This document shows positions 16,593 to 21,286 of a stretch of 21,286 bases of DNA, one piece after another. Every line of letters starts with the position of its first letter. Position 1 is the stretch's first letter. The notes below the pieces were generated by a model that saw only the letters and a program-made list of their open reading frames with translations, was not told where the DNA came from and did no database searches. The position numbers and the translations under genes are program-made. The stretch comes from an uncultured Aquimonas sp. Its GTDB lineage: Bacteria > Pseudomonadota > Gammaproteobacteria > Xanthomonadales > Xanthomonadaceae. The stretch lies in NCBI GenBank assembly GCA_946481615.1, contig CAMLOR010000036.1, positions 1-21,286 of the forward strand, in the 5' to 3' direction.

Positions 16593-17801
16593 TCAGTCCT
16601 CCAGGCCGTCGCGGAAGATGGTGTCCGGCCCCGCGAAGGAGATGCGCGCCAGCCCGGCGCGCGCTGCCGCGCCCACCGTGGTGAACTTGCCGCCCAGCCA
16701 CAGCCGCTGCGCGCCCGCTTCCCAGGCCAGCGCCTTGACGTGCGCGTCCGGCAGCGGCAGCCACTGCGCATCCGGCAGGCCGTCGCCCGTCACCGGGGTG
16801 CGCGCCAGATACAGCGGCGTGGCGGTGTCGACGCGGAAGTCGCCGCCGTAGTACAGCCGGCCGCGGGCCAGCGCCAGGGCCGAGACGCCGGCCCGCGGAT
16901 CGGGTTGGAATCCGCCGTCGATGGTGCCGTCCGCCGTGGTGCGCACCAGATTGTCGTGCGGCCCGACGAAGAAGCGACCGCCCAGATACACCTGTCCGCT
17001 GCCGGCATCGCGCGCGATCGCCTGCACGATGCCCGAGAGGTTCACCGAATAGGGCAGCACCGCGACCTCGGCGTCGGAGGCCTGCAACGAAAGCCGCGCC
17101 ACGTAGCGCCGCGGCTGGCCGGCGATCTGCTCGAAGTTGCCGCCGACGATCAGATCGTTGCCCGTGTGCAGCAGCGAATGCACGCGGCCGCGCGCGCCAG
17201 CCTGCGCCGGCACCAGCACGCGGGTCTGCGTCTGCGCGCGCCAGCGCGTGTCGCGCGCGCCGCTCTGCGCGTCGAAGCGCGCCAGGCCCCAGGCATCGTC
17301 GGCGACGATCCCGCCGCCGGCGTAGACCTTGCCCTCGCCCAGCGCCAGCGCATGGACTTCGTCGTTGCCCGTCAGGCCGCCGTCGAAGGCGGCCACCAGA
17401 TTGCCCTGCAGATCGAGCTTGGCCAGCGCCTCGCGCGGCACGCCCTCGACGTTCTGGAAGGCGCCGCCGATGTAGATGGCATCCGGCGCCACCGCGATGG
17501 CGTCGATGCGTGCCGCGCCGTTCGAGGTGATCGCGGTATCGAAATCCGGATCGAGCGAGCCATCGGGCAGCACGCGCAGCAGATGCGTGCGCGGCACGCC
17601 GGCCTGCACGAATTCGCCGCCGACGATCATGCCGCCTTCGGGGTGCGGCGCCAGCGCCTGCACCCAGCCGCTGGTCAGGCCACCGGCGCCATCGTCGCGC
17701 TGCAGCGGCAGGTTCGGCAGCGCATCGGGAACTTCCGGATCGGCCGCCAGCGCCGACGACACCGCCATCAAACAGGCCACACCCGCCAACCATCCGCGCA
17801 T
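16593..17801 (-). CDS. Exported delta-60-repeat (propeller-like) protein with IFRDGLED tail
   Basis: The 402-residue protein starts at ATG 17801, 5 nt after AAGGGAG; an in-frame ATG at 17816 lacks such a site. The signal peptide is MRGWLAGVACLMAVSSALA. The mature part has about six repeats of the form A-L-A...I-Y-I-GG-x-F-x-x-x-x-G-x-x-R-x-x-L-A-R-L...DGSLDPDF, as in delta-60 repeats (DUF5122), which are thought to build beta-propellers. No catalytic motif was found. The last residues, DTIFRDGLED, resemble a short tail (D-x-IF-x-x-GFE) that I recall on many secreted Xanthomonadales proteins; its role is unknown. It lies upstream of rmlB on the same strand, but the 73-nt gap with a dyad argues for separate control. 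Confidence 0.85.
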   Translation of the reverse strand: MRGWLAGVACLMAVSSALAADPEVPDALPNLPLQRDDGAGGLTSGWVQALAPHPEGGMIVGGEFVQAGVPRTHLLRVLPDGSLDPDFDTAITSNGAARIDAIAVAPDAIYIGGAFQNVEGVPREALAKLDLQGNLVAAFDGGLTGNDEVHALALGEGKVYAGGGIVADDAWGLARFDAQSGARDTRWRAQTQTRVLVPAQAGARGRVHSLLHTGNDLIVGGNFEQIAGQPRRYVARLSLQASDAEVAVLPYSVNLSGIVQAIARDAGSGQVYLGGRFFVGPHDNLVRTTADGTIDGGFQPDPRAGVSALALARGRLYYGGDFRVDTATPLYLARTPVTGDGLPDAQWLPLPDAHVKALAWEAGAQRLWLGGKFTTVGAAARAGLARISFAGPDTIFRDGLED

Positions 17802-17806
17802 CGCGA

Positions 17807-17813
17807 CTCCCTT
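17807..17813 (-). promoter_or_regulatory. Ribosome binding site AAGGGAG of the delta-60-repeat gene
   Basis: AAGGGAG on the minus strand ends 5 nt before the ATG at 17801. It decides for this start over the ATG at 17816. Confidence 0.75.
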
Positions 17814-17959
17814 CATCGAACGCCACGCCTCGTGCGCGGCCTGCAGGGATCAACGCGATGCGCGGCGCGGGTATCTCACGCTTCGTCGTTCCGAAACTGC
17901 GCGATCGAGCGCTGCCAGCGCGCGCTCCACACTCCGGAATCGATGTACGAACCCCTTCG

Positions 17960-17988
17960 TTGACAATCTACGAAACGTGCCGTAGATT
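17960..17988 (+). promoter_or_regulatory. Sigma70-type promoter whose spacer is a perfect dyad, before the four-Cys protein gene
   Basis: TTGACA (17960-17965) matches the -35 consensus. TAGATT (17983-17988) serves as -10 with two mismatches, after exactly 17 nt. The inverted repeat AATCTACG (17965-17972), N8, CGTAGATT (17981-17988) fills the spacer and the -10 box and touches the last -35 base. This is a classical position for an operator. The expected transcription start is near 17995, giving a leader of about 25 nt. Confidence 0.75.
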
Positions 17989-18019
17989 CCCGCCAGGCTT
18001 CGAAACCAGGGGGAATCCG

Positions 18020-18517
18020 ATGAAATGCTGCGCTTTCGCATTGCTCTTGATGGCCGGCGCTGCCGGCGCCACCGAACCGGCTTCCGGGGAATCGCTGCGG
18101 GTGGCCAGTCCCGCCGAATTCGCCGCCTCGCGCGGTCTCATCGAACGGGCCGTGCGCGAATCCGACCAGTATCGCGATCTGCAGGAGCAGGACCGCCTCA
18201 AACTGTTCGAAGCCCTCGACCGCATGGAAGCGACGCTGGCCGGCGTCACCGCGGCCGACCAGCTCGACCCGAAGACCCGCACGCAGCTCTACAACGACCA
18301 GGAGCTGATCAACAACGTGCTGACCCAGGCGCGCGACGACTCGCGCATGATCTGCAAGCGCGAGAAGAAGGTCGGCTCGCACCGCGTCACCAACATCTGC
18401 ATCACGGCCGGCGAACGCCGCCGCCAGCGCGACCGTCTGCACGAAGCCAACGATCGTTTCCACCGCGGCCAGCGCGGCGGCAGCTCGCTGTTCTGCAACG
18501 TCGGCGGCTGGTGCTGA
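18020..18517 (+). CDS. Small exported four-cysteine protein of unknown function
   Basis: The 165-residue product is the only plus-strand gene in the window. The ATG at 18020 follows AGGGGG (18008-18013) with 6 nt spacing and directly begins a signal peptide (MKCCAFALLLMAGAAGA). The frame is open further upstream, but that part lies across the promoter. The mature protein is charged and probably helical (about 30-108). It then has ICKREKKVGSHRVTNIC (Cys112, Cys127), a basic stretch GERRRQRDRLHEAND, and the end SSLFCNVGGWC (Cys159, Cys165). Four cysteines suggest two disulfides in the periplasm or outside. The C-x14-C segment with a central VGS resembles a motif I recall from short secreted proteobacterial proteins; no function is known to me. 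It ends 10 nt before a strong terminator, so it is a single-gene transcript. Confidence 0.8.
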   Translation: MKCCAFALLLMAGAAGATEPASGESLRVASPAEFAASRGLIERAVRESDQYRDLQEQDRLKLFEALDRMEATLAGVTAADQLDPKTRTQLYNDQELINNVLTQARDDSRMICKREKKVGSHRVTNICITAGERRRQRDRLHEANDRFHRGQRGGSSLFCNVGGWC

Positions 18518-18527
18518 AGTCCCCGGC

Positions 18528-18569
18528 GCCCGGGACGCGCGGCCGGCGCGGCGCGCGTCCCGGGCTTTT
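18528..18569 (+). terminator. Rho-independent terminator after the four-Cys protein gene
   Basis: A perfect 14-bp stem (18528-18541 with 18552-18565, GCCCGGGACGCGCG) surrounds a 10-nt loop and is followed by TTTT. It separates the two convergent genes. The minus-strand gene stops at 18568, right at the stem, but that side lacks a T run, so it may terminate only weakly there. Confidence 0.88.
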
Positions 18570-19701
18570 ACGTTGCCGCGATCACGCGGTCGCGGCCTTC
18601 GCGTTTGGCGCGATAGAGCGCGGCATCGGCACGCGCCACCAGCGCATCGAAGTTTTCCCCGGCGACGTGCCGGGCGGCGCCCAGGCTCAGGGTGAACCCG
18701 ATGCGCTGCGATTCGGATTCCACGACCATCGCGCGCGTTTCGTCGACCAGGGCCTGTCCGATCGCAACGGCCTCCTCCTGCGATGTGCCCGGCAGCAGCA
18801 TCGCGAATTCCTCGCCGCCCAGCCGGCCCGCGGCCTCGCCCGGCCGCAGCCGCGCCTGCACGCGCGCCGCCAGCGCGCGGATCGCCGCATCGCCGCCGGC
18901 ATGGCCGTGGCGATCGTTGATCGCCTTGAAATGATCGATGTCGATCATGAGCAGCGAAGGCGGCGCGTCCTCCGCCTGCAGCGCGCGTTCGCCGAGCTGG
19001 TAGAAGGCGCGGCGGTTGAGCAGGCCGCTCAGCATGTCGGTGCTGGCCAGCATCTCGGCACGCCGGTGCGCGTGGTGCAGATCGTGCGCCAGCCGGTAGG
19101 TGCGGCCGAAGAAATAGCCCAGCGTGTTCACCGAGCGGAAGCTCGCCGCCAGGAACATCAGCGACACGAAGGCCAGGGCCCAGTGGAAGGTGTCGCGCTG
19201 CAGCGCGAACGACACCGTGATCGGCAGGGTCAGCGCCAGCACGCCCAGCACCACCACCGGCCCGTGAGCGGAATAGCTGGCCGTATGCCCGCCCGCCATC
19301 AGCATCACGAAACAGAACACGATGGCGCTTTCGGTGAGCGCGCCGGGCACGATCAGATACAGGGCGCCGAAGCCCCACCACAGATCCACCAGCAGGATCG
19401 ACGCGATGTAGGCCCACTCCCAGTAGTGCAGCGTGCGCCCGGTGGGCGGCGGATCGGGAAAGCGCCGAGTCATCACCACGCGCTGCACGGCGATGACGAT
19501 CAGGCCTGCCGCGAAGGCGATCAACCGCCAGGCCTCCACCGCGTGCCATAGCGCCACCGCCAGCACGGCACCGGCGATCGGGCTGAAGACGATCGGCAGC
19601 GCCGACTGGATCAGCACGAAGCGGATGCGCTCGGCACGGATGTGCTCCTGCAGGGCGCGTTCGGATTCGAAGCCCTCGGCAACAGCTGGCGTTCGGGTCA
19701 C
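18568..19701 (-). CDS. Membrane diguanylate cyclase (six predicted TM segments plus GGDEF domain)
   Basis: The 377-residue protein ends in a GGDEF domain that makes cyclic di-GMP from two GTP. The signature is GGEEF at 295-299, with STDMLSGLLNRRAFYQ and DIDHFKAINDRHGHAGGDAAIR upstream, so the active site looks intact. The inhibitory-site position reads RPGE (286-289) rather than RxxD. The N-terminal half has about six hydrophobic segments, including FVLIQSALPIVFSPIAGAV, RLIAFAAGLIVIAVQ and WAYIASILLVDLWWGFGALY, so it is an inner-membrane sensor of unknown ligand. The start is uncertain: the GTG at 19701 is the first usable codon after the upstream gene's stop (28 nt before), and it lacks a Shine-Dalgarno site. 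Reinitiation after the methyltransferase gene is likely. Confidence 0.9.
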   Translation of the reverse strand: MTRTPAVAEGFESERALQEHIRAERIRFVLIQSALPIVFSPIAGAVLAVALWHAVEAWRLIAFAAGLIVIAVQRVVMTRRFPDPPPTGRTLHYWEWAYIASILLVDLWWGFGALYLIVPGALTESAIVFCFVMLMAGGHTASYSAHGPVVVLGVLALTLPITVSFALQRDTFHWALAFVSLMFLAASFRSVNTLGYFFGRTYRLAHDLHHAHRRAEMLASTDMLSGLLNRRAFYQLGERALQAEDAPPSLLMIDIDHFKAINDRHGHAGGDAAIRALAARVQARLRPGEAAGRLGGEEFAMLLPGTSQEEAVAIGQALVDETRAMVVESESQRIGFTLSLGAARHVAGENFDALVARADAALYRAKREGRDRVIAAT

Positions 19702-19729
19702 GGGGGGGTCGAAGGTGGTGGAAGTCGGC

Positions 19730-20779
19730 CTATTGTGTCGCCGTTTCGATCCGCCGCACGGCGAAGCCCGGATCGCCCGCGAGCCGGTAGGTGAATCCCA
19801 GGGTTTCGCCGGCCGCGACGCGGCCCAGCTGCGCGACGAACAGCGGCATCGTGAGGCCGGAGTCGTTGCCCTGCAGCACCTCGCCCGGGCCGGCCTCGAT
19901 CCGCGTGGCGAGCAGCAGGCCGGGTGCGTCGCAGGGAAGGTCTTGCGGGATGCGAAGCGCGATTTCCGGCAGCGCCTGCGCGCCTCGGCGGATCGCCTCC
20001 GCCAGGACCGGAACGGTGCGCGGCGAGAGTTCGAGCAGGCGGCCGGTCGGCGATGATGCGAGCGCGGCATCGTGCGGTGCCGGCTCTGCGTCCTCGCGGC
20101 CGGCGTTCGGCGGGCTCGATCCGCACGACTGCGCGGGATCGCCGCACACCGCATCGACGGTGATGGTTTCCGGCACCAGCGCTGCGTCCGGCGCGCATTG
20201 CGGCAGCAGATTGGCCACCACCGCGATCTGCGGCTCGCGCATGAGGGCGCGCTGCATCACTTCCGCCACGAGGACGTGTGGGGCTTCGCCATCGTCGAGC
20301 CGCAGCGTCGCCGCATCCGCGCAGCACACACGGCCCAGGACCGAGGAAACTCCGGCGCAGTCGAACAGATGCCTGGCCGCCTCGATCGACTGCGCGTGGA
20401 CGTCGAGAAGATCGAAGCTCACGCCGCGCCCGCGCCAGCGGCGAGCAAGCAACAGCGCAAGCGGCGCCAGCGGACCGCATCCCGCATAGAGCACGCGAAC
20501 CTCGGTGCCCTGCGCCGCCCGCGCCGCGATGCGCGCATCCAGTGCCCGCACCAGGCGCGCGGTGCGCAGGTGATCGAGCACGCAGCGCGCCGCATCGGCC
20601 GGCGCCAGGGCATGCCCCGACGCAAGCGCCGTGGCGCGCTCGCCGAGCGCCGGGAGCCGCGCGAGACAAAGCGCATGGAAGGCGGCACATGCCGCGTCTT
20701 GCGCGGCGGCGGGCGCCTGCGGATCGAGCAGCGCCGCGGCGAGCGGATCCGGATCGAATGCGGCGTCGCGCTGCGTCAC
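19730..20779 (-). CDS. Class I SAM-dependent methyltransferase, possibly PRMT-like
   Basis: The 349-residue product starts with GTG at 20779, 6 nt after AGAGG; the nearest upstream ATG frame closes at once. The Rossmann motif I VLYAGCGPL lies at 96-104, followed by the acidic Asp126 in FDLLDVH and CADAATLRL (motif II region). The segment AEVMQRALMRE has Glu173 and Glu182 nine residues apart and is followed by VPETITV. This mimics the double-E loop and P-D/E-x-A/T strand of protein arginine methyltransferases. Residues about 270-349 are strand-rich, as in a PRMT barrel (LLLATRIEAGPGEVL...). The substrate is unknown; a general small-molecule methyltransferase is the alternative. It probably forms a transcript with the downstream diguanylate cyclase gene. 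Confidence 0.75.
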   Translation of the reverse strand: MTQRDAAFDPDPLAAALLDPQAPAAAQDAACAAFHALCLARLPALGERATALASGHALAPADAARCVLDHLRTARLVRALDARIAARAAQGTEVRVLYAGCGPLAPLALLLARRWRGRGVSFDLLDVHAQSIEAARHLFDCAGVSSVLGRVCCADAATLRLDDGEAPHVLVAEVMQRALMREPQIAVVANLLPQCAPDAALVPETITVDAVCGDPAQSCGSSPPNAGREDAEPAPHDAALASSPTGRLLELSPRTVPVLAEAIRRGAQALPEIALRIPQDLPCDAPGLLLATRIEAGPGEVLQGNDSGLTMPLFVAQLGRVAAGETLGFTYRLAGDPGFAVRRIETATQ

Positions 20780-20920
20780 GGGCGGCCTCTACCTCGCGAC
20801 ATGCGGGTCGCTTCCGGACGGAGGGCGACGTGTGACGCGACGGCCGAAACGATCGAACGGCAGCTCATCGCGCGACTCCCGCCCTGGCATCGCCGCGAGG
20901 ATACTCCGCGCGGTGGGCCC

Positions 20921-20951
20921 AAAAAAAACCCGCCTTCCGGCGGGTTTTTTT
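20921..20951. terminator. Bidirectional rho-independent terminator downstream of ssb
   Basis: The stem CCCGCC (20929-20934) and GGCGGG (20939-20944) encloses the loop TTCC. It has eight A on the left and seven T on the right, so it works in either direction. It lies 25 nt after the ssb stop and isolates ssb from the methyltransferase unit. Confidence 0.93.
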
Positions 20952-20975
20952 CGGGATGCGAGACGCAAGATCACC

Positions 20976-21286
20976 TCAAAAGGGAATATCGTCGTCCTCG
21001 AAGCTCGTGTCCTGCGCCGGACGGCTCGGCGGATTCGCGCTGCGCTGCGGCGGATTGTTGCTGCGCATCGGGCGATCGCCACCGCCGCCGCCACGATATC
21101 CGCCGCCGCCACCACCACCGCCGCCTTCGCTGCCGGGGTTGCCACCCAGCATCTGCATCTCGTCGGCGATGATGTCGGTGCTGTAGCGCTCGATGCCGTC
21201 CTTGTCGGTGTACTTGTCGGTGCGCAGCGAGCCTTCGACGTAGACCTGGCGGCCTTTCTTCAGGTATTCGCCGGCGATCTCCGCCA
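20976..21286 (-). CDS. ssb: Single-stranded DNA-binding protein, C-terminal part (N-terminus beyond window)
   Basis: About 103 C-terminal residues are present; the gene runs off the right edge. The visible end of the OB fold reads [20 protein letters not shown]...[20 protein letters not shown], as in bacterial SSB. A flexible linker follows, with two glycine runs (nine and five residues) and Asn/Pro-rich sequence. The protein ends in FEDDDIPF, the conserved acidic tip that docks replication and repair partners. It binds single-stranded DNA as a tetramer in the cytoplasm during replication, recombination and repair. A strong terminator follows 25 nt after the stop. Confidence 0.97.
   Translation of the reverse strand, partial: AEIAGEYLKKGRQVYVEGSLRTDKYTDKDGIERYSTDIIADEMQMLGGNPGSEGGGGGGGGGYRGGGGGDRPMRSNNPPQRSANPPSRPAQDTSFEDDDIPF

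Noticed and set aside
17858..18019. Upstream extension of the four-Cys protein
   Set aside because: It covers the promoter and dyad, and the signal peptide begins exactly at 18020 with a good ribosome site.
19702..20154. N-terminal extension of the diguanylate cyclase to an ATG at 20154
   Set aside because: The extension overlaps the methyltransferase gene in another frame and is Arg/Ser/Pro-rich without features; the membrane segments begin after the GTG at 19701.
21062..21130. Gly-codon tract in ssb as a simple-sequence phase-variable repeat
   Set aside because: The codons are mixed and the tract is a normal SSB linker in frame; the C-terminal tip is intact.

Overview
This 21.3 kb, very GC-rich window (roughly two-thirds G+C by eye) most likely comes from a gammaproteobacterium of the Xanthomonadales (Lysobacteraceae or Rhodanobacteraceae type). 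The evidence is an rmlB-rmlA-rmlC-rmlD-xanB gene order like the surface-polysaccharide locus of Xanthomonas, a secreted protein ending in an IFxDG(F/L)E-type tail, and dispersed palindromes of the ATTCCC-N8-GGGAAT and TTCGACAGGCTCA families. The assignment is inference; no rRNA or other phylogenetic marker is present. Except for one small gene, everything is coded on the minus strand.

Layout from left to right. Positions 1-9158 are one uninterrupted minus-strand gene, cut by the left edge, for a giant secreted or surface protein (more than 3050 residues visible). From the N-terminus it has a signal peptide, a Cys-containing head domain, about three prealbumin-like modules, seven DUF11 modules in an alternating pattern, and then at least 17 tandem cadherin-like/VCBS-type modules of about 95 residues in an ordered A/B/C pattern. 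Positions 9159-9441 are intergenic and hold a paired inverted REP-like element. Positions 9442-11406 encode an exported S9-family prolyl-oligopeptidase-like peptidase. Positions 11461-16519 hold a compact polysaccharide-precursor operon, rmlB-rmlA-rmlC-rmlD-xanB, whose first three junctions are 4-nt overlaps. It makes dTDP-L-rhamnose and GDP-mannose. Its rmlD carries about 68 extra codons built from three copies of a 24-bp dispersed repeat. Positions 16593-17801 encode an exported delta-60-repeat (propeller-like) protein. Positions 18020-18517 on the plus strand encode a small exported four-cysteine protein, with a recognisable promoter whose spacer is a perfect dyad. Positions 18568-20779 hold a two-gene unit: a methyltransferase with PRMT-like features, followed by a six-TM diguanylate cyclase. 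The right edge holds the C-terminal part of ssb, separated from that unit by a bidirectional terminator.

How the parts may fit together: the rml/xanB operon feeds rhamnose and mannose into LPS or exopolysaccharide, the giant protein looks like an adhesin or matrix protein, and the diguanylate cyclase makes the second messenger that often controls both. This link is inference from proximity only. No mobile element with a transposase, CRISPR array, tRNA or rRNA was seen. The observations most worth following are the in-frame repeat insertion in rmlD, the dyad-in-promoter arrangement before the four-cysteine protein, the PRMT-like methyltransferase, and the synonymous-only divergence between modules of the giant protein.
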